A program made the position numbers and the translations under genes. From Faecalibacterium prausnitzii (lineage in GTDB: Bacteria; Bacillota; Clostridia; Oscillospirales; Ruminococcaceae): a DNA stretch of 64,000 nt. The notes under the pieces are model-generated. The model made no database searches and was not told the DNA's origin. It saw only the letters and a list, made by a program, of their open reading frames with translations. Shown here one piece after another: positions 40,101 through 49,524 of the stretch (position 1 is the stretch's first letter; every line of letters starts with the position of its first letter). The stretch is from NCBI RefSeq assembly GCF_003324185.1, contig NZ_PXUP01000014.1, positions 23,868 through 87,867 of the forward strand, given 5' to 3'.

Positions 40101-41982
40101 ATGCCCCATCAAAGCTGTCTCCATCGGCGGGCAGGGCGGCAGTCGGCGCGTCTGCGCTGCCGGTGTCCGCTGCCCGGGGGACGCCTTTGTATACCAGCGT
40201 CTGCTCCAGCACCTCGGCACAGACCGGTGCCGAGAGACTGCCGCCGGCGGTGGTCCAGCTGTGGGGCTCATCCAGACAGACCAGACACAAAAACTGCGGG
40301 TCATCGATGGGTGCCACCGCCACAAAGCTGGCGATACGGGCTTTCTCGTCGGTGCTGTCCAGCTTCTGGCTGGTGCCGCTTTTGCCGCCCACCCGGTAGC
40401 CCGCGATCTGTGCGTTGCGTCCGCCGCCGTACAGCACCACCGCCTCCATCATCTCCCGCATGGCGGCGGAGGTGGCGGGCTGGATCACCTGCCGCTTGCA
40501 CACCGGGGCATTGTGCTGCAAAACGCTGCCGTCCGGCGCTAGGATGTCCGATACCAGATACGGCTGCATCAGACGCCCGACGTTTACCACCGCGCAGACG
40601 GCAGCAGCCATTTCCAGATAGGAAATTTTGCTGCTCTGCCCGAAGGCACAGGACGCCAGCTCTACCGGCCCCATGCGGTCGGCCGTGTAGTACAGGCTCT
40701 TTTTCGGCTCGGCGGGCAGGTCGATGCCGGTGGGCTCCCGTAGGCCGAAAGCGGCAAAATAATCGCAGAAAGCCTGCTTGCCCAGCCGCGCCCCGATCTG
40801 GATGAAGCTCTGATTGCAGGAGTTTTCCAGCGCCTGTGTCACGGTCTGGCTGCCGTGGCGTTTGTGGTTGGCGCAGTGGAACCGCGTGCCTGCCACCGAG
40901 ATGGAGTCTCCGCAGTAAAAGGTGGAGTGCCGGGTGATGGCACCGGCATCCAGCGCCGCCGCGCAGGTGATGAGTTTGAACACACTGCCCGGCTCGTATA
41001 AGTCGCTTACCGCCTTGTTGCGCCACTGGGTCTGCTGCGCCAGCTGCAGGGCGGCGGCGCGCTCTTTACCGGAAAGGGCGTCCACGGCGGCGCGTGCGGC
41101 TTTGTCGGCGATCACCCGGGGCTGGTTGGGGTCGTAGGCCGGGGTGGTGGCCATGGCCAGCACTGCCCCGGTGTTCACCTCCATCACGATGCCCACGCTG
41201 CGGGCGGCTACATGATGCTCTTGCACCGCATAATTCAACGCATTTTCAAGGTAATGTTGAATATTTGCATCGATGGTCAGCCGCAGCCCGCTGCCCTCCA
41301 CGGGCGTAAGTTCCGTCTCGTAGCTCTGCGCCAGCGTGTAGCCCCAAGCATTCACCGCAGTCAGCACCACCCCATTCTGCCCGGTAAGGGTGTCGTTATA
41401 TTTCAGCTCCAGCCCGCTGACCCCGGCGTTGTCCACATTGGTAAACCCAAGCACCGAGGCCAGAAACTCCCCCTGCGGGTACCAGCGCTTGGAATCCTGA
41501 TTGATGCGCACGCCGGTAATGCCGTTCGCCGCGCAGAAATCCCGCACGGCATCAGCAATTTCCCGCTCCACCCGGTAGCGCAGAAGGCAATCGTTGGAGC
41601 GCCGGTCGCTGAACTTTTCCAGCAGTTTTGCCTCGTCCAATTCCAGTATCTCCGCAAGCCCTTTGGCGGCGAGGGCAAGCTTTTCCTCCGGCATCTCCCG
41701 GGGGCTGGCGCGCAGGGTCCAGCAGCTGCTGTTGGCAGCAAGCAGCGCACCATCGGCGCTGTATATTTTGCCCCGGTCAGCGGGCACAACGGTGTCCCGC
41801 AGCTGCTGTCCTAGCGCCCGCTGGGTGTACCAGCCGCCGGTGCATAATTGCAGCCAGAACAGCCGCCCGATGAGCCCTGCAAAGCAGACGGCGCACAGCC
41901 CCACCGCAATGAGCCGCGCCCGCAGACGGAACGCCCGCTCCGGTAAAGTGCGCAGGGCGTCCGTGGGTTTTGAGCCGCGCAT
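40099..41982 (-). CDS. Penicillin-binding transpeptidase (FtsI/SpoVD class)
   Basis: 627 aa. Short cytoplasmic start, one membrane helix at about 24-46, dimerisation domain with DRGKIYSADG, and the transpeptidase domain with SVFK (EPGSVFKLIT), the SxN-type SCN in LENSCNQSF and KSGT (GGKSGTSQ). Class B PBPs crosslink peptidoglycan at the septum. Divergent from ftsW, its likely partner, and near murA and ftsZ, so a division role is favoured. No PASTA repeat at the C-terminus. Confidence 0.92.
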   Translation of the reverse strand: MRGSKPTDALRTLPERAFRLRARLIAVGLCAVCFAGLIGRLFWLQLCTGGWYTQRALGQQLRDTVVPADRGKIYSADGALLAANSSCWTLRASPREMPEEKLALAAKGLAEILELDEAKLLEKFSDRRSNDCLLRYRVEREIADAVRDFCAANGITGVRINQDSKRWYPQGEFLASVLGFTNVDNAGVSGLELKYNDTLTGQNGVVLTAVNAWGYTLAQSYETELTPVEGSGLRLTIDANIQHYLENALNYAVQEHHVAARSVGIVMEVNTGAVLAMATTPAYDPNQPRVIADKAARAAVDALSGKERAAALQLAQQTQWRNKAVSDLYEPGSVFKLITCAAALDAGAITRHSTFYCGDSISVAGTRFHCANHKRHGSQTVTQALENSCNQSFIQIGARLGKQAFCDYFAAFGLREPTGIDLPAEPKKSLYYTADRMGPVELASCAFGQSSKISYLEMAAAVCAVVNVGRLMQPYLVSDILAPDGSVLQHNAPVCKRQVIQPATSAAMREMMEAVVLYGGGRNAQIAGYRVGGKSGTSQKLDSTDEKARIASFVAVAPIDDPQFLCLVCLDEPHSWTTAGGSLSAPVCAEVLEQTLVYKGVPRAADTGSADAPTAALPADGDSFDGA

Positions 41983-42083
41983 GGCAGCACCCCCTTTGCG
42001 GGCAGTTTATGCGCCCGGCAGCAGCGTGTATGACTAACCGCCCCTGCACCCGCGTACAATAACAGAAACGGAGGTGACCGGGA

Positions 42084-43214
42084 TTGCACAGAACTGCTGC
42101 CCGCAAAGGGCTGCTGCGGCCGCTGCCGCCCATGGACCTGCCCTTTCTGGTGCTGGTGCTCACGCTGGTAGCCTTTGGGCTGGTGATGCTGTGCAGCGCC
42201 AGCAGCGCGGTGGCACTGTACCGGCGGCAGGACGCCTTTGCCTATGTGCGGCCGCAGCTGCTGTATGCCGCCATGGGTCTGGCGGCGATGTGGATGGCCA
42301 GCCGGGTGGACTACCACATCTATCACAAACTGGCGTGGCCGCTGCTGGCGCTCTCGCTGGTGCTGCTGACGGCGGTGCTGTTCATGCCGGAGTATAACGG
42401 CTGCAAGCGCTGGCTGGTGCTGCCGGGGCTGGGCACATTACAGCCCAGCGAGATCGCCAAATTTGCGGTGGTGCTGGTATTTGCCCATATCATCGCCCTG
42501 AACCACGACCGCATGGGCAGCTTTGCGGTGGGGGTAGTACCCTTTGCGCTGGTGCTGGGGGTGGTGGCAGTGCTCATGCTGCTGGAACCCCACCTTTCCG
42601 GCACGGTGCTGATCTTGAGTATCGGCGCGGTGCTCATGTTCGTGGGCGGCACCGGGCTGCGGTGGTTTTTGCTGGCGGGGGCGGGCGGCGCTGCCGCCAT
42701 TGGCACGGCCATCGTGCTCATGCCGGAGCTGGTGCCCTACGCCGCCGACCGTCTTAATTCGTGGTTGGACCCCTTTGCCGACCCGCTGGGTGACGGCCAC
42801 CAGACCATCCAAAGCCTGTACGCCATCGGCAGCGGCGGGGCGGCGGGGCTGGGACTGGGCAACAGCCGCCAGAAGCATCTGTTCGTGCCCGAGCCGCAGA
42901 ACGATTTCATTTTTTCCATCCTCTGCGAGGAACTGGGCTTTCTGGGCGCGTGTGCGGTCATTCTGCTGTTCAGTGCGCTGCTGTGGCGGGGCATCACGCT
43001 GGCGGCGCACGCGCCGGACCGCTTCGGGGCACTGCTGGTGGTGGGTTTTGTGGTGCAGGTGGCGCTGCAGGCGGTGCTGAATATTGCGGTAGTTACTAAC
43101 ACCATCCCAAACACCGGCATCAGCCTGCCCTTTTTCTCCTCCGGCGGCACCAGCCTGATGATGCTTCTGGGCGAGATGGGCATCGTGCTCTCCGTCTCCC
43201 GGGGCGAAAGCTGA
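42084..43214 (+). CDS. ftsW: FtsW/RodA-family peptidoglycan glycosyltransferase
   Basis: 376 aa, about ten membrane helices. SEDS signatures: KRWLVLPGLGTLQPSEIAK, the extracellular GDGHQTIQSLYAIGSGGAAG, FIFSILCEELGFLG and NTIPNTGISLPFFSSGGTS. It polymerises lipid II glycan. The start is TTG 42084 seven bases after GGAGGTG; no ATG fits. Position beside a PBP, murA and ftsZ favours FtsW over RodA. Confidence 0.9.
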   Translation: MHRTAARKGLLRPLPPMDLPFLVLVLTLVAFGLVMLCSASSAVALYRRQDAFAYVRPQLLYAAMGLAAMWMASRVDYHIYHKLAWPLLALSLVLLTAVLFMPEYNGCKRWLVLPGLGTLQPSEIAKFAVVLVFAHIIALNHDRMGSFAVGVVPFALVLGVVAVLMLLEPHLSGTVLILSIGAVLMFVGGTGLRWFLLAGAGGAAAIGTAIVLMPELVPYAADRLNSWLDPFADPLGDGHQTIQSLYAIGSGGAAGLGLGNSRQKHLFVPEPQNDFIFSILCEELGFLGACAVILLFSALLWRGITLAAHAPDRFGALLVVGFVVQVALQAVLNIAVVTNTIPNTGISLPFFSSGGTSLMMLLGEMGIVLSVSRGES

Positions 43215-43339
43215 TATAGACCGGCATTTCCAGCCGCAAAGGGGAAATATCGGTGCAGGAAAGCCGAAAAAAGCGGACAAATGACCGGACAAATCCCGCA
43301 GACAGCGGGAAAGCCGTTTCCGGTGCATTTCTTTGACCA

Positions 43340-43390
43340 AAGACCCTCGTTTTGCATACCATGGGGTATCTTTTGCAGAACGGGGGTCTT
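43340..43390 (+). promoter_or_regulatory. Hairpin covering the murA ribosome site
   Basis: AAGACCC (43340-43346) pairs with GGGTCTT (43384-43390), with inner ATACC/GGTAT (43356-43369). The 3' arm includes part of the GGGGG that serves murA, whose ATG is at 43394. A TTGACC lies just upstream at 43334-43339. Confidence 0.4.
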
Positions 43391-43393
43391 GGC

Positions 43394-44725
43394 ATGGCTG
43401 GGGATTGGATCATTACGGGCGGACGGCCTTTGCAGGGCAGGGTGGAAGTGCCTGCGGCCAAAAACAGTGCGCTGCCGCTGCTGGCAGCTGCGCTGCTGTG
43501 CAGCGGGCCGGTGCGGCTGCAAAATGTGCCGCGCCTGACCGACGTGGAGGACTGTCTTGCCCTGCTGCGGGGCGTGGGCTGCACAGCAGGCTGGCAGGGC
43601 GCAGCGCTGGCGGTGCAGGGACAGCCCATGCGCACCGACCTTGCACCGGAGGCCGCAGGCCGGATGCGGGCGTCTATCCTGTTCTGCGCGCCGCTGCTGG
43701 CGCGGCTGGGGCGGGTGAGCACTGTGCTGCCCGGGGGCTGCCGCATCGGGGCAAGGCCCATCGATCTGCATTTGCAGGGGCTGGCGCAGATGGGGGTGCG
43801 GCAGCTGCCCGCAGCGCCCGGACAGCTTACGCTTTACGCCCCGGCGGGGCTGCGGGGCGCGGAGATCTGTCTAGCTTTCCCCAGCGTGGGCGCAACCGAG
43901 ACGCTGCTGCTGGCCGCTGCCACAGCGCAGGGGCAGACCGTGCTGCATGGTGCCGCAAAGGAACCGGAGATCGTGGATCTTGCCGCCTTCCTCAACGCCT
44001 GCGGCGGCTGCGTGGAGGGTGCGGGCACCGACACCATCCGGGTGCAGGGAAAGCGCTGCCTTGCGGGCTGCACCTTTGCACCGATGGCAGACCGCATCAT
44101 CGCCTCCACACTGGCCTGCGCAGTGGCAGCGGCGGGCGGCCGGGTGGAACTGGCGGGCTGCGCACCCGGGCTGTATGCGCCGCTGCTGGAAATTCTGGAA
44201 CAAATGGGCTGCACCGTAGAGCGGGCACACGATGCTGCCGCCATTTCACGGTTCGGGGCGCTGCGCGGCGCGGGAAATGTGCACACCGCACCCTATCCTG
44301 GTCTTGCCACGGACGCCGCCCCGCTGCTGGCGGCGGTGATGCTCTGCGCACAGGGCGAAAGCAGCCTGCAGGACAGGGTGTTTGAAAACCGTTTTGCCTG
44401 TGCCGGGGGCTTTGCGGCGCTGGGGGCTAACGTCCGGGTGGCAGAGCGCACGTTGTATGTACAGCCTGCCGGGGCGCTGCACGGGGCAAAGCTGACCGCA
44501 CCGGACCTGCGCGGCGGGGCGGCGCTGGTGGTTGCAGCGCTGGCTGCCCGGGGCAGCAGCCGCCTTGACGGGGTGGAGCTTGTCCGGCGCGGCTATGCGG
44601 AGTTTGACCGGCTTTTGGCGGGGCTGGGCGCACAGATTTGGCAGGAAATTCCCGCCCGGAGAGGGCTTGCGAAAAAAACACCCATGAAAAAGCAATTTTG
44701 TCTTGCAATCGGAGCAAAAAAATGA
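43394..44725 (+). CDS. murA: UDP-N-acetylglucosamine 1-carboxyvinyltransferase
   Basis: 443 aa EPSP-synthase fold. PEP-binding loop LPGGCRIGARPIDLHLQGL keeps the catalytic Cys (fosfomycin target), and the KNSALPLLAAALL N-terminus is canonical. First committed step of peptidoglycan synthesis. ATG 43394 aligns with the normal start (MAGDWIITGGRPLQG); earlier in-frame codons lack support. The last 15 residues are lysine-rich and extend a little past the usual end. Confidence 0.93.
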   Translation: MAGDWIITGGRPLQGRVEVPAAKNSALPLLAAALLCSGPVRLQNVPRLTDVEDCLALLRGVGCTAGWQGAALAVQGQPMRTDLAPEAAGRMRASILFCAPLLARLGRVSTVLPGGCRIGARPIDLHLQGLAQMGVRQLPAAPGQLTLYAPAGLRGAEICLAFPSVGATETLLLAAATAQGQTVLHGAAKEPEIVDLAAFLNACGGCVEGAGTDTIRVQGKRCLAGCTFAPMADRIIASTLACAVAAAGGRVELAGCAPGLYAPLLEILEQMGCTVERAHDAAAISRFGALRGAGNVHTAPYPGLATDAAPLLAAVMLCAQGESSLQDRVFENRFACAGGFAALGANVRVAERTLYVQPAGALHGAKLTAPDLRGGAALVVAALAARGSSRLDGVELVRRGYAEFDRLLAGLGAQIWQEIPARRGLAKKTPMKKQFCLAIGAKK

Positions 44726-44752
44726 TACGATACAGTTATATAAGTATCGTAT
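44725..44752. promoter_or_regulatory. Inverted repeat at the ftsZ promoter
   Basis: ATACGATAC (44725-44733) / GTATCGTAT (44744-44752), perfect 9-bp arms 10 bases apart, directly after the murA stop. A TTGCAA -35 (44704-44709) with 17-bp spacer puts the -10 TACGAT inside the left arm, so a bound protein would occlude the promoter. Confidence 0.5.
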
Positions 44753-44811
44753 GATAGTTTCTGTGCGGCTTTTGCGCAGTTCCACATAAAAATCCGATGG
44801 AGGACAAAGTT

Positions 44812-45987
44812 ATGGCATTGATGCTCGATGAAGAACTGGACGAAAACGTTACGACGATCAAGGTGATCGGTGTGGGCGGCGGCGGCGGCAACGCTGTGAA
44901 CCGCATGGTGAGCGATGGCCTGCAGGGCGTGGAGTTCATCGCAATGAATACTGACCAGCAGGCACTGGCTAAGAACCATGCCTCGGTCAAGGTGCAGTTG
45001 GGTTCCAAGCTGACCAAGGGTCGCGGTGCGGGTGCAGACCCGGAGATCGGCCAGCGCGCCGCTGAAGAAAGCAAGGACGAGATCGCCAATGCCCTCAAGG
45101 GCTCCCAGATGGTCTTTATCACTGCCGGTATGGGCGGCGGCACCGGCACCGGTGCGGCACCCGTTGTGGCCGAGGTGGCACACGATCTGGGCATCCTGAC
45201 CGTTGGCATCGTTACCAAGCCCTTCTCCTTTGAGGGCAAGCGCAAGATGGGTCTGGCCGAGCAGGGCATTGCCAACCTGCTGATGCACGTTGACAGCCTG
45301 ATCGTCATCCCCAACGAGCGCCTGAAGATGATCAGCCAGGAAAAGATCACCCTGATGAACGCCTTCCAGGCTGCCGACAACGTGCTGCGTCAGGGCGTTG
45401 AGTCCATCTCTGCCCTGATCAACGTGCCCGCCTTCATCAACCTGGACTTCGCCGACGTGCGCTCCATCATGAAGGATGCCGGCTACGCCCACATGGGCGT
45501 GGGCAGCGCCAAGGGTGCAGGCAAGGCCGAGAACGCCGCCAAGGCTGCTATCTCCAGCCCGCTGCTGGAGACCAGCATTGCCGGTGCGCACGGCGTTATC
45601 ATCAACATCACTTCCAGCCCGGACATCGGTCTGGAGGATGTGGAGACCGCCGCAGGCCTCATCACCCAGAGCGCACATCCCGATGCAAACATCATCTGGG
45701 GTACTGCCTTTGATGAGAACCTGTCCGACGAGATGCGCGTGACCGTTGTGGCCACCGGCTTTGACAACAAGAGCGCCAGTGATCTGCGCAACAGCATCAA
45801 CAACGCCATGGGCGGTGCACAGTCTGTGCCGTCTGCGGTGTTCAGCAGCGATACCGGCGCAAGCGCAGCCCCGGCATCCAATGCCGCCCCGGCTGCTGCT
45901 CCGGCTGAAAAGAAGGCCGTGGAAGAGGAAAGCAGCGACAACCGTTACTACGACGAGCTGCTGGCCATCCTGAACAAGCGGAAGTAA
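44812..45987 (+). CDS. ftsZ: Cell division protein FtsZ
   Basis: 391 aa tubulin-like GTPase. N-terminal GVGGGGGNAVNRM, the T4 signature GGGTGTGAAPVVAE, the T7 loop NLDFADVRSIM, an alanine-rich linker at about 345-372 and a C-terminal tail. ATG 44812 has GGAGG eight bases upstream and is preferred to ATG 44797, which overlaps that site. Confidence 0.97.
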   Translation: MALMLDEELDENVTTIKVIGVGGGGGNAVNRMVSDGLQGVEFIAMNTDQQALAKNHASVKVQLGSKLTKGRGAGADPEIGQRAAEESKDEIANALKGSQMVFITAGMGGGTGTGAAPVVAEVAHDLGILTVGIVTKPFSFEGKRKMGLAEQGIANLLMHVDSLIVIPNERLKMISQEKITLMNAFQAADNVLRQGVESISALINVPAFINLDFADVRSIMKDAGYAHMGVGSAKGAGKAENAAKAAISSPLLETSIAGAHGVIINITSSPDIGLEDVETAAGLITQSAHPDANIIWGTAFDENLSDEMRVTVVATGFDNKSASDLRNSINNAMGGAQSVPSAVFSSDTGASAAPASNAAPAAAPAEKKAVEEESSDNRYYDELLAILNKRK

Positions 45988-46066
45988 TTACAGGCTACAA
46001 TGGGGCTGGCAGCTGCGCCCATGCGGTCAGCGAAAGCCCCGTGCAAGGTGTGCATGGGAGGGCATC

Positions 46067-46624
46067 ATGGTGCAGACAGAGCGGGAGACCGGTGCCCTGC
46101 GCGGACAATTTGCCCGGCAGGCCGCTGTACAGGCATCTGCCGCAGCACAGGCGGAAAGCGCCCGGGCACAGGCAGAGCAGCTGAGCCGCAAGCTGGCTGC
46201 GGCACGCGCCGAGGTGCGCCGGTATCAGACCCGGATGTTCGCCTTTGAGCGCACGCTGCTTGCCCTCAAGCATGATAATGCAGAGCTGGAAGCCGCCTGT
46301 GAGCAGGCGTGGGAGCAGCTGGAACAGGCCAATGCCCGGGCAGAAAAGGCCGAAGCCGCCTGCCGCAGAGCCGAGGCTGCTCTTGCCGCCATGCAGCAGA
46401 CCGCCCCGGAAACACCTGCGCAGCCGGACACCGCCCCCGAGGCTGTGCCGCAGTGCGAGGCTACACCGGAACAGCCTGCACCGGAAACGGAAGAAAGCCT
46501 CTGCGCCCCGGAACAGGCACTGCCCCCGGAGCCTGCACAGCCTGCATGGCAGCCGGAGACCCGGCTGGAACAGATGGCTGCGGAGCTGATGGGATGGTTT
46601 GATGCCATGATGCCCCAAGAATGA
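46067..46624 (+). CDS. Coiled-coil, alanine/glutamate-rich protein, 185 aa
   Basis: Residues about 1-115 form a continuous alpha-helical coiled coil (AAQAESARAQAEQLSRKLAA, then LLALKHDNAELEAACEQAWE), followed by a proline/glutamate-rich linker and a short amphipathic end LEQMAAELMGWFDAMM. No signal or membrane segment. GGAGGG precedes ATG 46067. Position right after ftsZ suggests a divisome or curvature role (SepF/DivIVA-like partner), but no family is recognised. Confidence 0.75.
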   Translation: MVQTERETGALRGQFARQAAVQASAAAQAESARAQAEQLSRKLAAARAEVRRYQTRMFAFERTLLALKHDNAELEAACEQAWEQLEQANARAEKAEAACRRAEAALAAMQQTAPETPAQPDTAPEAVPQCEATPEQPAPETEESLCAPEQALPPEPAQPAWQPETRLEQMAAELMGWFDAMMPQE

Positions 46625-46629
46625 ATCTT

Positions 46630-46672
46630 AAAAGGACTGCTGCGTGTTTTGCGCAGCAGTCCTTTTTTCTTT
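46630..46672 (+). terminator. Intrinsic terminator of ftsZ-region operon
   Basis: AAAAGGACTGCTGCG / CGCAGCAGTCCTTTT hairpin with a long T-run (46629-46671). Confidence 0.9.
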
Positions 46673-46680
46673 CTGCGTGG

Positions 46681-46810
46681 AACGATTTAAAATGCGCTCC
46701 GCTTTGCTCTGCGCATCATCAGCGGAAATAAGGTTTATATTTCGCGGTTGCCGCGCTCTGCGGAGCGCGGCAACCGCATTTTCACAGGAAGGGCTGTAAC
46801 GACAAACGGC
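46681..46810 (+). repeat. Dispersed 3' hairpin element, copy d
   Basis: AACGATTTAAAATGCGC box with inner hairpin GCGC..GCGC, CAGCGGAA at 46720-46727, AT-rich spacer, 15-bp stem 46744-46758 / 46763-46777 with TGCG loop, ATTTTCACAGG and AAACGGC. It follows a separate terminator. The remaining bases to 47068 show no gene; a promoter there is not obvious. Confidence 0.75.
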
Positions 46811-47068
46811 TTGCTTTCGAACAACGGTTGCAAAGGGTACTGTAAAAATTGGATTGCATTTATACAACCGGGAATGAAAACGTTTGCGGAAAATACCGGA
46901 AAATGGCAGAAAATGCTGCGCTCAGTCTTGCATTTTGCTGTAAAATCCAGTAAAGTATAAGTGAATGCAATAAAGCGGATGCTATGGAAAACCTATTACA
47001 TCCAGTCAGTGCGGACGGTGTGCCCGGAACAAAGCCGGGGCAGAAGGATGCACCGCAAAAGGAGAAAC

Positions 47069-49450
47069 ATGGCCATGAACGAGAAACCGAAGATTCTGAT
47101 CGCGGATGATTCCGAGATCAACCGTGCCCTGCTCAAGGAGATACTGGGCGATGGCTATGACTATCTGGAGGCGGAGGATGGCGCAGCGGCAGTGGAACTG
47201 ATGCGGCAGCGCACGGATATCTCCCTGCTGCTGCTGGACCTGATGATGCCGGGCATGGATGGCTTTGACGTGCTGCGGGTGATGAAGTATCACGCATGGC
47301 TGGACGAGATCCCGGTCATCGTCATCTCGGCGGCAGAGGATACCGCCAACATTGAGCGTGCCTATGATCTGGGTGTGGCAGACTATATCCGCCGCCCCTT
47401 CGAGCGGATCATGATTATACGCCGGGTGAAGAATATCCTCATGCTGTACGCCAAGCAAAAGCGGCTCACCCGCCTTGTCACCGATCAGGTGTACGAAAAA
47501 GAGCATAACAGTGTGCTGATGATCAGCATCCTGAGCCATGTGGTGGAGTTCCGCAACAGCGAAAGCGGGCTGCATGTCCTGCACATCCGCACCCTGACCG
47601 ACCTGCTTTTGCATCAGCTGGTGCAAAAGACCGACCGTTATCAGCTGGATGAAAGCGATATCGCCCTCATCAGCACCGCTTCGGCGCTGCATGATATCGG
47701 CAAGATCGTCATCCCGGAGGAGATCCTGAACAAGCCCGGCCGCCTGACTGCCGAGGAGTTTGCCATTATCAAAAACCATACCGTGGCGGGCGCACAGATG
47801 CTGCAGGATCTGGGACAGGCGATTGCCCGGGACGAGCCGCTTTTGCAGGTGGCGCACGCCATCTGTCGCTGGCACCACGAGCGCTGGGACGGCAATGGCT
47901 ACCCCGACCGGCTGAAAGGGGACGAGATTCCCATTGCGGCGCAGGTGGTGGCACTGGCAGACGTATACGACGCTTTGACCAGCGAGCGCTGCTATAAGCA
48001 CGCCTACGACCACGACACCGCGCTGCGCATGATCCTGAACGGCGAGTGCGGCGCGTTCAACCCGCTGCTGCTGGGCTGCCTGCGAGAGTCCTCGGAGCAG
48101 CTGCGCACCGAGCTGGCCCGATCGGAGTGGGACCGGGGCTTTCGGCAGGAGACCCACCGCCTTTCCGAGGAGATTTTGCACCGGGAGGCGCTGCCCCGGG
48201 AAAACCACTCCCAGCTGCTGCTGGAACAGGAAAAGGAACGCACGGATTTCTACGCCGCCCAGTGCGGCGGCATCCGGTTCGACTACGACCTGCTGGCAGG
48301 CAGCGTGACCGTGTATGACTACCATGCCGAGCCCTTGCAGCAAAAAACGGTGACCGATTTTGCACAGGGCAGGGGACTTGGCTTTTTGAACGAGCAGGAT
48401 CAGCGCAAGCTTTCCAAGGCCATCAGCCGCGCCACGCCGGAAGCACCGGACGTTGTGCTGCCGGTCATGGTGGAGCGGGACGGGAAGCCGCACCTGCACC
48501 GGATGGCGCTGCACACCATCTGGAGCGGTGCCGGGGTGCGCCGCTGCGTGAACGTGCTGGGGCAGCTCACCGATGAACAGCACCGCGTGGAGCATCAGGC
48601 CGAGCTGCTGACCACGACCGACCCGGAGGAGGACCCCGCCCATTTCCTGCGGCGGCTGCAGGGCATCTTTGATGTGGTGCGTCTGGTAGACCCGGAGCAC
48701 CGCAAGGTGCTTGCGCTGGACAGCGACGGAATCCTGACCGAAAAGCCCGGCAACTGTCACATGGTATGGAACCGGGATACCCGGTGCGAAAACTGCATCT
48801 CGGCCAAAGCCTACGCCCGCAAGACCATTCTGAATAAGATCGAGTTCAAGGACGAGGAAGCTTATTTTGTCATTTCCAAGTATATCGAGGTAGGCGGCAG
48901 GGGCTGTATGCTGGAACTGGTCACCCGGCTGACGGATGGCCGCTGGCTGGATATGGGCGGCCACCGGCTGCTGCTGGACCGCTGCGACGGCATGGAACGC
49001 AGCGCCTTCGTAGACCCCCTGACCGGGGCCTACACCCGCCGCTATTTTGATAAGTTCCTTGCCGGGGGCGAGATGCACGGCGGTGTAGCCATGATCGATG
49101 TGAACCAGTTCAAGTCGGTCAACGACAGGTTTGGGCATCTGGTAGGGGACGAGGCGCTGCAAACCGTGGCCGCAGCCATGCAAAGCTGCCTGCGCCAGAC
49201 CGATATTCTGATCCGCTACGGCGGCGATGAATTTTTGCTGCTGATGCCCCAGAACTGCCCTGACGGCGTAGAAAGCGTCATCCGGCGGGTGCAGAACGCT
49301 GTGCAGGCGGCACGGGTGCCCAGCCACCCGGAGCTCCGGCTTTCGGTAAGCATTGGCGGCGTGTGCAATGTGCAGCCCCTGACCGAGGCCATCCGGCAGG
49401 CCGATGCCCGGATGTACTGCAATAAAGAAAACGGTGAGCAGGTGCTATAA
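47069..49450 (+). CDS. Response regulator with HD-GYP and GGDEF domains
   Basis: 793 aa. Receiver domain about 5-125 (ILIADDSEINR; phospho-acceptor Asp in LLLDLMMPGMDGF; PFERI). HD-GYP phosphodiesterase about 150-340 with HDIGK and HHERWDGNGYP intact. A PAS-like middle part follows, with a Cys pair in NRDTRCENCISAKAYARKT. The diguanylate cyclase domain at the end has FVDPLTGAYTRRYFD and RYGGDEF intact. It could make and break c-di-GMP in response to a kinase. Start ATG 47069 (or 47075) with AAAAGGAG; no kinase is adjacent. Confidence 0.9.
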   Translation: MAMNEKPKILIADDSEINRALLKEILGDGYDYLEAEDGAAAVELMRQRTDISLLLLDLMMPGMDGFDVLRVMKYHAWLDEIPVIVISAAEDTANIERAYDLGVADYIRRPFERIMIIRRVKNILMLYAKQKRLTRLVTDQVYEKEHNSVLMISILSHVVEFRNSESGLHVLHIRTLTDLLLHQLVQKTDRYQLDESDIALISTASALHDIGKIVIPEEILNKPGRLTAEEFAIIKNHTVAGAQMLQDLGQAIARDEPLLQVAHAICRWHHERWDGNGYPDRLKGDEIPIAAQVVALADVYDALTSERCYKHAYDHDTALRMILNGECGAFNPLLLGCLRESSEQLRTELARSEWDRGFRQETHRLSEEILHREALPRENHSQLLLEQEKERTDFYAAQCGGIRFDYDLLAGSVTVYDYHAEPLQQKTVTDFAQGRGLGFLNEQDQRKLSKAISRATPEAPDVVLPVMVERDGKPHLHRMALHTIWSGAGVRRCVNVLGQLTDEQHRVEHQAELLTTTDPEEDPAHFLRRLQGIFDVVRLVDPEHRKVLALDSDGILTEKPGNCHMVWNRDTRCENCISAKAYARKTILNKIEFKDEEAYFVISKYIEVGGRGCMLELVTRLTDGRWLDMGGHRLLLDRCDGMERSAFVDPLTGAYTRRYFDKFLAGGEMHGGVAMIDVNQFKSVNDRFGHLVGDEALQTVAAAMQSCLRQTDILIRYGGDEFLLLMPQNCPDGVESVIRRVQNAVQAARVPSHPELRLSVSIGGVCNVQPLTEAIRQADARMYCNKENGEQVL

Positions 49451-49469
49451 CCGCAGCTGACAACAAAAA

Positions 49470-49512
49470 GAGACAGGCGACCCTTTCCGGGAAGCCTGTC
49501 TCCTCTTTTTAT
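49470..49512. terminator. Terminator between GGDEF gene and cysE
   Basis: GAGACAGGC / GCCTGTCTC hairpin with T-run on the plus strand and A-rich flank usable on the other strand. Confidence 0.8.
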
Positions 49513-49524
49513 CAAAAGGATTTT

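Noticed and set aside
47006..49327. 773-codon minus-strand frame
   Set aside because: Antisense of the REC/HD-GYP/GGDEF gene, which has clear domain motifs.
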